Source of the DNA: CAZSLO01 sp964608025
Lineage (GTDB): Bacteria; Chloroflexota; Dehalococcoidia; Lucifugimonadales; CAJWER01
Direction: 5' to 3'
Length of the DNA: 64,000 bases
Assembly: GCA_964608025.1 (NCBI GenBank)
Contig: CAZSLO010000027.1
Span: forward strand, 1-64,000
The position numbers and the translations under genes were made by a program. The notes beneath the pieces were generated by a model. That model worked only from the letters and a program-made list of their open reading frames with translations. It made no database searches and was not told the DNA's origin. Below are positions 53,354-63,117 of this stretch, piece after piece. Numbering within the stretch: the first letter of the stretch is position 1; each line of letters begins with the position of its first letter.

Positions 53354-54157
53354 TTACACTGTCGGCAGGCGATTATGCTTATAAGGCGGTTCTAGAACCG
53401 CTCTTTGTTCATCTGTTAACTCGTGAAGAGATTCCTCGACACCTTTCGGCAAGTATTGCCCGGAATACGATAATGATCCAGGGGAGTATTTGTACAAGAC
53501 AGTTCGTCTTTCATGGTCTGCTTTCCATGGCAACGTGCCATGACATAAAGCCTCGGTAAAAATGATGGCAGATCCAACGGCTGCCTCTACTTGTTTCACT
53601 ACCCCTAAGTCCGTTTCTAACCGCTTAACATCAATTGGTGGTTCGTAATTAGATTTATGGCTACCAGGGATACAAGCAAATCCACCGTCACCAGGTCCAT
53701 GGTCACTTAAAACCCATGTAACCACTGTCAAACCACAACGCATCTGTCCATTATGATACTGGTAAGAATGGGTAAGATCACCACTATTCCCACCGCCATG
53801 GAGAACGAAGCCTTCGGCCCCCTTGTTCATCGTAATGCCATAGAGATGATCAAGCCTGAAGCCGGGCCCTAGGAGTTCATCGAGATACGGTACTATGACC
53901 GGATGTGCAAGTAGATCACGAAAAGGCTGGGACCATGGCTTCGGCCACGTGAGCATACCGCCGAGGTCTCCCCGACCTTGTTTCCCAACCAGTGCGGTCG
54001 CACCTCGAGCTAAGGATTCCTCCGGGGCACGTATGTGAATTTCTTCCCGTTGGTTATCGATAGACTCGTTACATGCATCCACCTCTCTTGAATCCAACGC
54101 ATTTTCCACAACTAGGTACCCATTTAAATCAAAAAAGAAACGCTCATTGTCGTTCAT
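53354..54157 (-). CDS. PhyH-like dioxygenase with a non-canonical metal site
   Basis: A 267-residue PhyH-family protein with DLNGYLVVENALDSREVD at the start and the GPGDGGFACIPGSHKSNY segment typical of the fold. The first metal histidine is followed by glycines (LHGGGN, H120), so the H-x-D/E acidic residue is not obvious; a distal histidine is at about 206 (ALCHGT). This LHGGG subgroup is familiar from marine bacteria, but its metal dependence is less certain. A strong GGAGG lies 8 bases before the ATG. First of the three minus-strand genes of the sub-cluster 54157-51947. Confidence 0.78.
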   Translation of the reverse strand: MNDNERFFFDLNGYLVVENALDSREVDACNESIDNQREEIHIRAPEESLARGATALVGKQGRGDLGGMLTWPKPWSQPFRDLLAHPVIVPYLDELLGPGFRLDHLYGITMNKGAEGFVLHGGGNSGDLTHSYQYHNGQMRCGLTVVTWVLSDHGPGDGGFACIPGSHKSNYEPPIDVKRLETDLGVVKQVEAAVGSAIIFTEALCHGTLPWKADHERRTVLYKYSPGSLSYSGQYLPKGVEESLHELTDEQRAVLEPPYKHNRLPTV

Positions 54158-54230
54158 GTATGCCTCCTCTCATCAATAGATATCATTCCTATTTAAGAAA
54201 TCCTAGCACCTTGTGTGATACAGGCCAAGA

Positions 54231-56366
54231 TCATCGTGGTTCATCCGGGGAAATGATCAAGTTACCGTAGTTATCCACACATGCAATCCATTCGGGATGG
54301 ATCACAGTGGTGGAATCTATCTCTTCTATCAATGCTGGTCCTAAGATCACCGCCCCTGCTCCCAATCGTGTCCGGTCGATCACCTTAGTCTCAACGTCAC
54401 CATCATGTTCAGAAAAATAGACTGGCCTATAAATCGGTTTTTCTTGGGAAATTTTGTCCGTGTCGTCTTGTAAACGAATTGGCTGTGGTTTCGTGATTTC
54501 TTGGATAGCAGTGACCCTCACGTTGACTAGTTCTATAGGCTCATCTCTAGCGCTATGACCATACGCCTGTTCATGTCCCTTGTGAAAAGAATCCACCATA
54601 CCTTCAATGGTAGATTGGTTCACTTTACCACTGATAGGAACTGGTAACTCGAAGCTTTGTCCTACATATCGCATCTCACCCTGTCTACGGAATATCAAGG
54701 CTGAAGATTCGAGACTTTCTCTCCTCAAGGCTTCTTTACCCTGGGCCTCCAATTCGGTCAAAGTATGCTCAAGAGAATCAGGCTCGACCTCATCGATCCG
54801 ATGCATCAAGGTATTACTAAATTCATGGGCTAGATCGGTAACCAGCAATCCCAGTGCAGACGTGGTCCCAGGGCTCAACGGAATCACCGTGGTTGAAATA
54901 TCCATTTCGTCAGCAAGACGACAGGCATGAACGGGACCCGCACCACCAAATGCGACTAGCGCAAATTCTCTTGGGTCATATCCTCTCTGTACAGATACGA
55001 TTCTAAGGGCATTCACCATCGCGGAGTTGGCAATTTCTATTATACCAAGTGCCGTTTCCTCTATACCCATGCCAAGTGGAAGAGCACAGGAGGTGTAGAT
55101 AGCATTTCTGGCCAAGTCAACATCGAGTTGTATTTCACCACCTAGGAAATTGGTAGGATTGAGACGGCCAAGAACCAAGTTTGCATCCGTAACAGTTGGA
55201 GCGTGGCCTCCAGATCCGTAACACACTGGGCCAGGGTCCGCACCAGCACTACGAGGTCCAACTCTAAGGGCACCTCCAGAATCTATCCAGGCAATGGAAC
55301 CACCTCCCGCACCAATCTCAACAAGATCAATCACAGGAGTCCTTATCGGATATCCAGAACCTCTTGATGAACCAGTACCAGGCACGGCAGTCGACCCAAC
55401 TTCATATTCCTTGGTTACCACCGGGTTTCCGTCTTGAACCAATCCAGCTTTGGCCGTGGTCCCACCCATATCCAAGGAGAGCACATTGGGAAGATCAAGT
55501 CTTGCCCCCAAGTTAGAGGCAGCTACAACTCCGGCCGCCGGACCAGACTCCACCATGAAGACTGGACGATCCTTGGCGGCTCGAAATGTGAAGATGCCCC
55601 CATTACTTTGCATCACGAGGAGTTCTGGATCAATATCATTAGAACTCAGTCCTTCTTCAATCCTACCAAGATAGCTCTCAACTATAGGACTGATAGCAGC
55701 ATTGACGACGGTAGTACTGGCCCGAAAGTATTCTCTTATCTCGGGCGCTAGCTCAGACGACAGTGTCACCAAAACACCAGGAAGTAATTCCCTTAGAATT
55801 TCCCCAGCCCGTTGTTCATGAGTCGGTTCGATGTAAGAGTGTAGAAAACATACGGCAATCGCTTCAACATCCGCTTCTTTCAAACATTTCGCCACATCCC
55901 TCACTGCATTCTCATCAATAGATACTATTACATTTCCCTGGGCATCAAGGCGCTCCGGAACCTCGAAACAAAGGTCACGAGGTACAAGAGGGGGAATCTT
56001 TTTAAACCGAAGATTGTAAAGTTCAGGCCGTGTCTGGCGACCTATTTCCAGCATGTCCCTAAAACCGTTGGTGGTAACAAAGCCAGTGCGGGCCGTCTTA
56101 GTTTCGATGATGGCATTCGTTGCGACGGTAGTCCCATGGACTATCGATCGAATATCGATTGGGGCAATTCCTGCATCTGCAATTATCCTGCGAGTTGCAT
56201 CCAGAAATCCGATAGACGGGTCTTCAGGAGTCGACGGGACCTTACGAATACAGACGGCGCCGGTCTCCTCGTCTATCAAAATAGCGTCAGTAAAGGTGCC
56301 ACCGATGTCTATACCCAGCCTGTGGTACTTCAGAGTTTGTTGTTTCAAATATTCGGGGATTTCCAC
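54231..56366 (-). CDS. Hydantoinase/5-oxoprolinase A-type subunit (HyuA)
   Basis: About 711 residues of the ATP-dependent N-methylhydantoinase A / acetone carboxylase A superfamily. The ASKHA nucleotide-binding motif GIDIGGTFTDA opens the protein, SMDMGGTTAK-like LDMGGTTAKAG is in the middle, and GGSIAWIDSGGALRVGPRSAGADPGPVCYG is diagnostic. With HyuB (57851-59572) it should hydrolyse a cyclic amide such as hydantoin, N-methylhydantoin or 5-oxoproline using ATP. The start is uncertain: GTG at 56366, or TTG at 56348, both within or at the 3' end of the amidase gene (ends 56345), indicating coupling. Confidence 0.9.
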   Translation of the reverse strand: MEIPEYLKQQTLKYHRLGIDIGGTFTDAILIDEETGAVCIRKVPSTPEDPSIGFLDATRRIIADAGIAPIDIRSIVHGTTVATNAIIETKTARTGFVTTNGFRDMLEIGRQTRPELYNLRFKKIPPLVPRDLCFEVPERLDAQGNVIVSIDENAVRDVAKCLKEADVEAIAVCFLHSYIEPTHEQRAGEILRELLPGVLVTLSSELAPEIREYFRASTTVVNAAISPIVESYLGRIEEGLSSNDIDPELLVMQSNGGIFTFRAAKDRPVFMVESGPAAGVVAASNLGARLDLPNVLSLDMGGTTAKAGLVQDGNPVVTKEYEVGSTAVPGTGSSRGSGYPIRTPVIDLVEIGAGGGSIAWIDSGGALRVGPRSAGADPGPVCYGSGGHAPTVTDANLVLGRLNPTNFLGGEIQLDVDLARNAIYTSCALPLGMGIEETALGIIEIANSAMVNALRIVSVQRGYDPREFALVAFGGAGPVHACRLADEMDISTTVIPLSPGTTSALGLLVTDLAHEFSNTLMHRIDEVEPDSLEHTLTELEAQGKEALRRESLESSALIFRRQGEMRYVGQSFELPVPISGKVNQSTIEGMVDSFHKGHEQAYGHSARDEPIELVNVRVTAIQEITKPQPIRLQDDTDKISQEKPIYRPVYFSEHDGDVETKVIDRTRLGAGAVILGPALIEEIDSTTVIHPEWIACVDNYGNLIISPDEPR

Positions 56367-57724
56367 CCTCCAAGGGAAGATTCGATCACCATCGCGACAG
56401 CAATGGCAACGTCTTCTCTCCAAGGTCGCGCGACAATCTGTATCCCAATCGGCATTCCTTCAGGTGACGTGCCTCCCCGTACAACGATAGCAGGCCAACC
56501 GGTAACATTGTGCGGCCTAGTGTAGGAACCATGAACGAGTCGTTCCGAGCGAATTTCACCATGGGGCAGAGCCGGGGTAGGCATGGTTGGAGATAAGAGA
56601 ACATCATAATCTTTCATAAAACCGAGTATATCGCTGCGGAAAGCGTCGATTTCTTCCAGTAAAGATCCGAACTCAGCTGCAGTCATGGAGTTGCCATCTT
56701 CTATTGCAGCAGTTGTCCAAGGGTGTGGGTCAATCGTACCCTCAACTTCAAGTCGTCTATTTATAGAATCATCGACATTTGGGATGCTTTGCCAAGCTAT
56801 ATCATATTCGGTAATAGCTCTGGGTCTAGTTTCTTCGATAGTAGCTCCGACATCCCCCAGAACAGCGGAGGCCGAATTGACAATGGCCACCGTTTCCGGG
56901 GTAGCCGCCTTGATTCCATTATCAGTATAAAAAGCTACTCTTAGAGAAGATACATCCACATCTTCGGCATGGTATAAAGGCATTGGAACAATTGCCGGAT
57001 CGCGCCAATCCGGGCCAGATATGATTGGTAATATCAGGGCAAGATCCTCCACATAGCGAGCAATCGGCCCTATCTGTGTGAGAGAGTCCCGGACTCCCAT
57101 TCCATGCGGGATTATATGACCGGTTCGAGGGACACGTCCTGAAGTCGGCTTGATCCCAGTTACTCCACAGCAGTGGGCCGGAAACCGGATACTCCCACCT
57201 GTATCTGATCCAATATCGAACGGGGATCCTCCTGCAGCTACAATAGCTGCAGCGCCCCCACTACTTCCACCACATGTCCTTTCATGATCATAAGGGTTAC
57301 TCGTACGCCCGTAAACAAGATTTTCAGTCTCAATCCCCATAGTTAGTTCTGGAGTATTCGTCTTGCCCAGTAACACAGCCCCGGATTCTTTCAATCGGGA
57401 CGTTATCGTCGAATCTACAGAAGGTATAAAATTGGATCTCCCCTTTGTACCACCGGTTGTAACTACTCCTTCGGTGTCGTGAGAATCCTTTAAAGTCATT
57501 GGCACACCATGAAGAGCACCCTTGACTTCGTCCTTTTCCATGGCCACGTCGGCAGCACGAGCCTGGGCCATAACACTTTCGTCCAACATGACAACAGCAT
57601 TAAGTTTATGATTAACCTGTTCTATACGATCAATATATGCAGTTGTGACCTCAACGGAAGATACTTCCTTTTTACGCAATGCCCTCGCTATAGATAGCGC
57701 CGATTGAAAGATTATGTCAGTCAA
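56345..57724 (-). CDS. Amidase (amidase-signature family)
   Basis: A 459-residue amide hydrolase with the Ser-cisSer-Lys triad: Lys79 in MTLKDSHD, cis-Ser154 in CGGSSGGAAA and the nucleophile Ser178 in SDTGGSIRFPA. The family includes indoleacetamide, aryl-acetamide and N-carbamoyl-sarcosine-related amidases and GatA, but it stands alone without GatB/C here. The start is a TTG at 57724 with GAGGATAAC before it. It sits between HyuB and HyuA in the order of transcription, so it likely processes the carbamoyl or amide product of the hydantoinase. Confidence 0.88.
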   Translation of the reverse strand: MTDIIFQSALSIARALRKKEVSSVEVTTAYIDRIEQVNHKLNAVVMLDESVMAQARAADVAMEKDEVKGALHGVPMTLKDSHDTEGVVTTGGTKGRSNFIPSVDSTITSRLKESGAVLLGKTNTPELTMGIETENLVYGRTSNPYDHERTCGGSSGGAAAIVAAGGSPFDIGSDTGGSIRFPAHCCGVTGIKPTSGRVPRTGHIIPHGMGVRDSLTQIGPIARYVEDLALILPIISGPDWRDPAIVPMPLYHAEDVDVSSLRVAFYTDNGIKAATPETVAIVNSASAVLGDVGATIEETRPRAITEYDIAWQSIPNVDDSINRRLEVEGTIDPHPWTTAAIEDGNSMTAAEFGSLLEEIDAFRSDILGFMKDYDVLLSPTMPTPALPHGEIRSERLVHGSYTRPHNVTGWPAIVVRGGTSPEGMPIGIQIVARPWREDVAIAVAMVIESSLGGWKSPNI

Positions 57725-57850
57725 TTGTTATCCTCAGTGCGGTTGTGCAGTTAAAAATACTATTAGATTTTGTCCCAAGCCAGATACCGTTAATCCAACG
57801 TATATAAGGGATAGCCTATACGTTTTAGTTTTCATTTAGCACCATCAAAT

Positions 57851-59572
57851 TTACATACATTGCCTGAGTTTTGCCGTTTTGGTTTGGTCCACAGACCCAT
57901 TATCAGGATCTATTATCACACCGTATATGTCTCTTGCTCGATCTAGACTTATTTTTTCTTGACAGACATCCAGTAGAACCAAGTTTGGATCGCGATCTTC
58001 CGGTTTGCCGTATCCTCCGCCACCACAAGTACGATAGCTAATAATCTGCCCGGGATCCAATTCGACTGTCACTTTTGAACCAAGTTCCAATTCTGTCATT
58101 CCATCGATTAAAACATATCTTGCTTTTCTGCCAGGATAGCCCTCGAATAAGCCCCAAGGGCCTTCTTTTTCCCTATCAGCTAGTATCGTGAAAGTCACAG
58201 CACTTTCAGGAAACAGGTAATCACGTCTTAGTCCCAAACCACCGCGTGTCTTACCGGCACCTTCGGAGTCTGGCAGTAGTTCATACCTGGTGATCCGAAC
58301 TGGGTAATTAAATTCAGTCTCTTCAACAGGAGCATTTTCTGTGTTTTGTCCATGAGACTGAACAGCATCGGGGCCATCAAGACCATCTCTGGCACCATAT
58401 CCTCCAGCTATGGTCTCTAGGAAACAGAAATATTCCCCAGACTTCGGATCGATTCCTCCAAATCCGGCATGGCACTGCATGGCCTTGGTACCTGCCGGTA
58501 CTTCCCCAGGCAATGCCGGAGCCAGGGCCTTAAAAATCAGATCGTTAACCCTAACTTGTGTTTCCCATCCCCCTACAACAGGTGCTGGGCTAATACAGTT
58601 CACCACTGTTCCTGCAGGTGCCTCAATCTTCACAAATTCGTAGAATCCATGATTAACCGGGAGATCTCGATCGAGGAGGGATCTCAACGCATAAGCACAT
58701 GCTGAGAATGTCTGTGCAAAAGTTGAATTAACCGGTGCTCGTCGTTGCGGGTCGCATCCGTTCAAATCGAACAGGACTCCGTCATTACCTATGGATATTT
58801 TTACTTCCAATCGAACTCGCTCCGCGGTGAATCCATCGTTGTCCAAAAATCCAATCGCCGAGTATTCCCCAACAGGAAGTCTATCGAGTTCAATCTTTGT
58901 TCTACGCCTAGTATATTCAACGATGGCATCGACATACTTATGCAACTCCTCCCGACCAATGCGCAATATCAATTCATCGAGTCGTTTGATACCTGCTATA
59001 TTGGCAGCGATCTGCGCCCGAAAGTCCCCTGATGTCTCGCGTTTCGATCGAATCTGGCCAAGTATCAACGCCATCACATCATCAACGATAGAACCTCGTT
59101 CCATCAATCTGACAGGTGGAATAATAACCCCTTCCTGAAACACTTCTTGAAAAGCTCCCACACTTGCAGGCGCCCCACCACCCACATCGACATGATGAGC
59201 CAAGTTCGCCATGTAACCAACCAGATGGCCATCATTGTGTACCGGTGCTATAACGGTAATGTCGTTGAGATGCACACCCCCGCTATATGGGTCATTAGTA
59301 ACTAGCATATCGCCACGATCAAGACGATCTATGCCAAAGGATCTTACCGCTCTGGGTACTAACTCAACAAAAGAACCAAGGTGTACAGGCTGGGTAAAGG
59401 CCTGAGCAATTATCCTAAGATCCCGGTCAAAGTAGGCACATGAAAAATCCTGGCGTGTCTTTATATTCGTGGAGTAGGCACTGCGCCGCAGGGCAACAGC
59501 CATCTCCTCAGTCGCCTCGGTAAGCGAGTTTCTAATAACCTCGAATCTTATGGGATCTAGTAAATCAGCCAA
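57851..59572 (-). CDS. Hydantoinase/5-oxoprolinase B-type subunit (HyuB)
   Basis: A 573-residue partner of HyuA. HyuB hallmarks are IRNSLTEATEEMAVALRRSAYSTNIK, FARDL/FDRDLRIIAQAF, NDPYSGGVHLNDI and the C-terminal RTCGGGGYG. The TTG start at 59572 lies 3 bases after the stop of the CocE-type gene, whose last bases (AAGGA) supply the ribosome binding site. About 126 bases then separate it from the amidase gene. HyuA and HyuB usually assemble as a heteromer; the amidase gene inserted between them is a variation of the usual A-B order. Confidence 0.9.
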   Translation of the reverse strand: MADLLDPIRFEVIRNSLTEATEEMAVALRRSAYSTNIKTRQDFSCAYFDRDLRIIAQAFTQPVHLGSFVELVPRAVRSFGIDRLDRGDMLVTNDPYSGGVHLNDITVIAPVHNDGHLVGYMANLAHHVDVGGGAPASVGAFQEVFQEGVIIPPVRLMERGSIVDDVMALILGQIRSKRETSGDFRAQIAANIAGIKRLDELILRIGREELHKYVDAIVEYTRRRTKIELDRLPVGEYSAIGFLDNDGFTAERVRLEVKISIGNDGVLFDLNGCDPQRRAPVNSTFAQTFSACAYALRSLLDRDLPVNHGFYEFVKIEAPAGTVVNCISPAPVVGGWETQVRVNDLIFKALAPALPGEVPAGTKAMQCHAGFGGIDPKSGEYFCFLETIAGGYGARDGLDGPDAVQSHGQNTENAPVEETEFNYPVRITRYELLPDSEGAGKTRGGLGLRRDYLFPESAVTFTILADREKEGPWGLFEGYPGRKARYVLIDGMTELELGSKVTVELDPGQIISYRTCGGGGYGKPEDRDPNLVLLDVCQEKISLDRARDIYGVIIDPDNGSVDQTKTAKLRQCM

Positions 59573-59574
59573 GA

Positions 59575-61482
59575 CTAATCCTTAGGGACAATCGGAAAAA
59601 TTACATTGGAAGGCCGAATGTGATCCATATAAACAGTGTTGACAGCTTTGATCATGTGGGTATGACGGCCCAGCGCTTCGCCAGTGTTGGGATTGACATC
59701 GTACTTAGGGAAATTACTACTTGCTATATCCAGTCTAATGAAATGACCTTCTTTGAAAAGATTACTGATCGGGGGAAGCTGAATATTCACTCTATATACC
59801 TTTCCCGGATCCATCATTTGAGCCTCATTAAATCCATTACGGTATCTGGTCCGTATAACGGAGTCTGCCAGATTAAGGTGATAGCCTGAAGGATAATCAT
59901 CAGTTGGCGGATATATGTCCAGAAGCTTAGCAGTAAAATCAGTGTCGGTTGCATTTGAAGAAACCCACAAGGTAACCAGAATACTACCTGTGATTTCTAC
60001 ATCTTCTTTCAACAAATCAGACTGGAAGACAAGTATATCTTTACGTTCCCTGAGCTCTACATAAGGAGGTGAAGATCCAAAGTGTTCTGAGGACTCGGCT
60101 TGATGAGCACCACCATTTATAACTAGGGGATGTATACGATCCCGGGGCGTAACGTAATCAATCGAAGATGGTAATTCAGCCAACCTAGACAAGGCCGTTA
60201 TACTGGATGCGATAGTGGGAACTGGTCCAGCTGGATCATGTATGTAACTTAGAGAGGGCTCATCCAAACCCGGTGGTTCTGGAGAAAGTTTCCCATTTGA
60301 CCCCAGGTAGTATTCGACATGGTTTGTTCGAGCAATTGGCCATTCAGACTCAGTGCGCCAAATACCCCCATGATTAAGTTTCCCATCTGAATTTTTTCTA
60401 CCATCCCCGCCCCCCATGACGAATATTTGAACAGCTGGATCTAGTTCTACCCCGTTGTCTATATTCTTTAGCCATTTATCAAACCATCGAAGGCGCCGAG
60501 TATTGTAAATTTCGGGGCCATAAGCGGAATCCTCCCCAAAATCTATATCTCCCGAGTAAGTTATCCCACTCCTCATTCCATTGTGGATCCACGGTCCCAT
60601 AATCAGATGTTGTGGACTTTTATTTTGACCCGACATAACCACATACTGGTTTGTCATCGCTACTGCAAAAGGATCATACCATCCGCCTGAAAACACCCCC
60701 GGTATATCGGCTGCTTTATGGAAATGTGGTTCCTGATTACATATTTCCATATCCCAGAAATCATTGTATTCACCATCGTAGTAATAGTGAAACAGCACTT
60801 TTTCAAGATTGGGCACTTCACTTAACGGTGTCTTCCCGGGCTTGAATGGCATGCCCAAAACCCAGTCTTCAATATTCGTCCACCCTTCAATAATCCGCCG
60901 TTTAGCTATTGGATCATCACGGATCTCCTGGCTATCGTAGGCATGCAAAAATAGTGCCCCAAACATTTGGAGTGACATTGCACCTCCCTCTCGAGACTGA
61001 TGAGCGAAAATGTTGGTTGGAGCAACATCTACCCAGATCGCAGAGAGATGAGGAGGTCGAGTAAGCGAAGCCGCTGTCTGGACTATACCTCCGTGGGAAC
61101 TACCAGTCATACCTACCTTGCCATTCGACCATGACTGCGAAGCTATCCATTCTATGGTGTCATAGCCATCTTCTCCTTCGTGCATATTAGCGGTATGGTG
61201 GTACTGACCTGTACCGTCAGATTTATGGCGTCCACGTAAATCCTGAAGCACAACAGCATAACCACGTGGTGCAAAAAAATTGGCTACGGGCTCCACCCAC
61301 AACTCGGGCCAAGTCTTATCGTAAGAAGTCCTTCCCAAGATTGTAGGAAGCTTACCGGAAATGCGTTCTCCATTTTCTGCAGGAAAATAGATGTCTGCAG
61401 CGAGCCGAACACCATCACGCATGGATATCATTATGTCTTTAGCGATAACTATGCCGTATTTAGCCCTTGATAAATCTGTCAT
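59575..61482 (-). CDS. CocE/NonD-family hydrolase (S15-like)
   Basis: A 635-residue alpha/beta hydrolase with a beta-sandwich C-terminal domain, as in cocaine esterase and X-Pro dipeptidyl peptidase. Visible are SMRDGVRLAADIYFP, the oxyanion-type GYAVVLQDLRGRHKSDG, the nucleophile elbow GMTGSSHGGIVQTAA and the C-terminal jelly-roll with FIRLDIASSNFPKYDVNPNTG. It cleaves esters or acyl amides, possibly glutaryl-7-ACA-like substrates. No signal peptide. Directly precedes HyuB in the same direction, so likely co-transcribed. Confidence 0.87.
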   Translation of the reverse strand: MTDLSRAKYGIVIAKDIMISMRDGVRLAADIYFPAENGERISGKLPTILGRTSYDKTWPELWVEPVANFFAPRGYAVVLQDLRGRHKSDGTGQYHHTANMHEGEDGYDTIEWIASQSWSNGKVGMTGSSHGGIVQTAASLTRPPHLSAIWVDVAPTNIFAHQSREGGAMSLQMFGALFLHAYDSQEIRDDPIAKRRIIEGWTNIEDWVLGMPFKPGKTPLSEVPNLEKVLFHYYYDGEYNDFWDMEICNQEPHFHKAADIPGVFSGGWYDPFAVAMTNQYVVMSGQNKSPQHLIMGPWIHNGMRSGITYSGDIDFGEDSAYGPEIYNTRRLRWFDKWLKNIDNGVELDPAVQIFVMGGGDGRKNSDGKLNHGGIWRTESEWPIARTNHVEYYLGSNGKLSPEPPGLDEPSLSYIHDPAGPVPTIASSITALSRLAELPSSIDYVTPRDRIHPLVINGGAHQAESSEHFGSSPPYVELRERKDILVFQSDLLKEDVEITGSILVTLWVSSNATDTDFTAKLLDIYPPTDDYPSGYHLNLADSVIRTRYRNGFNEAQMMDPGKVYRVNIQLPPISNLFKEGHFIRLDIASSNFPKYDVNPNTGEALGRHTHMIKAVNTVYMDHIRPSNVIFPIVPKD

Positions 61483-61543
61483 GGCATAAAAGGATTCATC
61501 TCTGGCCTCTTACTGATATCTGGAAAACGGTAAGTAACGGGCG

Positions 61544-63106
61544 TCAAATTTGATCAAAATAGGTCAAATCTGTATTGAAGTTATCCATAGCCAATACCGC
61601 ATCACCTCGCATTCGCACACGAATTTCCTTCGTGCGATGGTGAAGAGTGATTTCATTATCAATGACAGGGTAATCGATGGTCAGCCAACGGTTTACCGGA
61701 GGATCTGCCATAAATACATATCCGTTATAAAATCGCACCGGGCAAGAACTACCTATGACCTTAATTTTATCCTTGGGTACCCAACCAGGGATTCTTACAT
61801 AAAGTGGGCCTTTTCTTTTCACACGAATCCTTAATTTCGGATGCGTGTAAGGGGATTCCACGCCTACTTGGTCTGTCTCGTGATCAAACAGTAAGTTGAT
61901 CCAGTTACCAGCAGCATCTCTACGAGTGGATTCCTTAATAGCCTCACACAATGACCCAACAGTACCGCCGACAATATCAGTGTTGAATTTGATTCTTGGT
62001 GCATCCAGTGGCTCGTGTCCATAAGGAGCTGGAAAACCGAACGATCCGTGGAGTCTATTTGCTACATCCCTCGTCCCATCCGTCCCATCTAGATTAGATT
62101 GGTCATCAATAAATGAAATATCTCGAAGCTGTGATGGCAGAATGTGGGTACGAAGTATGCGTTCCGCATCTCCATAGTATTCCGGGTGACCCCAACGGCC
62201 AAGAATCAGGGCTGTTTCTAAAATATCTCCACTGTTGTTTACTTCTCCACGGTCAGGGTCTGACCCTGGTTTCGCGTTTTCAATTACCCAACCAATCTCA
62301 TCTCGAATTTCCCATAGTCCCTTGTCAAAAAAAGCCTTTACCCTTGACATTATCAAAGATGAGGATGTGAGATCGGCAAATTGGGCTAGACCAGACATCA
62401 CACAGGTCGTAGAGTGGGTGTGAAAACCAAATAACTCTGGATCGTAACTACCATCGTCTCGAAAATATTCCGATATCGCCTTTTCTGAAAGCACATACGC
62501 AAGATCAAGAGCTTTGCCATACCCAGTGGCACGGTAATACTTTACCAGTGGCCCAATTGACCGTGCGATTCCCTGGATATAGTACTCGTTAAACCGTATA
62601 TCTACCCCATAATTACGTTTTATATGGTCTTCATTCCACCCAGACTTCGGATCCCAGAGTTTGAATATCTCTTCAATGCAGGTTTCTGCAATATGACGTG
62701 CCCGTTCTGAACCACGAAACTTCACCAGTGGATATAGGGCGTGGAAACCTTCCCTTATATTGTGGTCAACAAAGTTAAGTAAAGAGCCCCCTCTATGAGT
62801 TCGATTGAGGGGCAAACAGACTGGCCCACTAAAGGATAGGAATGCTGCCCTGGTATGTTTCGATATCGCATCTTCGTCTATGGTTATCCCAGCAGCATAC
62901 TCTGCATTCAGTAATCCGTTGAGATGTCTACCAGGTACGTGTGACTCAGAAGTGTAAGGGCTGAAATCCATCTTAGCCACTGGGCGTACCACGACATCGA
63001 AAAACGGGATATCCTTATCATCTCCGTCGAACACACTACTCATCGACCGACATCCGAGACGAATGGCGTCTACTATCGAGGTAGTATTGACGTCACCGAG
63101 TTGCAA
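61544..63106 (-). CDS. Six-hairpin glycosidase-like protein (DUF1680-like)
   Basis: A 520-residue protein with an alpha/alpha-barrel-like N-terminal part (FVDHNIREGFHALYPLVKF, then repeated helix patterns such as RFNEYYIQGIARSIGPLVKYYRATG) and a beta-sandwich C-terminus (RIRVKRKGPLYVRIPGW), which resembles the beta-L-arabinofuranosidase/DUF1680 layout. The catalytic residues of those enzymes cannot be assigned by eye. No signal peptide, so it may act intracellularly. The start is taken as TTG at 63106, just after the permease gene stop; ATG at 63043 is possible. Glycan-type hydrolysis is inference. Confidence 0.55.
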   Translation of the reverse strand: MQLGDVNTTSIVDAIRLGCRSMSSVFDGDDKDIPFFDVVVRPVAKMDFSPYTSESHVPGRHLNGLLNAEYAAGITIDEDAISKHTRAAFLSFSGPVCLPLNRTHRGGSLLNFVDHNIREGFHALYPLVKFRGSERARHIAETCIEEIFKLWDPKSGWNEDHIKRNYGVDIRFNEYYIQGIARSIGPLVKYYRATGYGKALDLAYVLSEKAISEYFRDDGSYDPELFGFHTHSTTCVMSGLAQFADLTSSSLIMSRVKAFFDKGLWEIRDEIGWVIENAKPGSDPDRGEVNNSGDILETALILGRWGHPEYYGDAERILRTHILPSQLRDISFIDDQSNLDGTDGTRDVANRLHGSFGFPAPYGHEPLDAPRIKFNTDIVGGTVGSLCEAIKESTRRDAAGNWINLLFDHETDQVGVESPYTHPKLRIRVKRKGPLYVRIPGWVPKDKIKVIGSSCPVRFYNGYVFMADPPVNRWLTIDYPVIDNEITLHHRTKEIRVRMRGDAVLAMDNFNTDLTYFDQI

Positions 63107-63117
63107 CTGGCCCCGGA

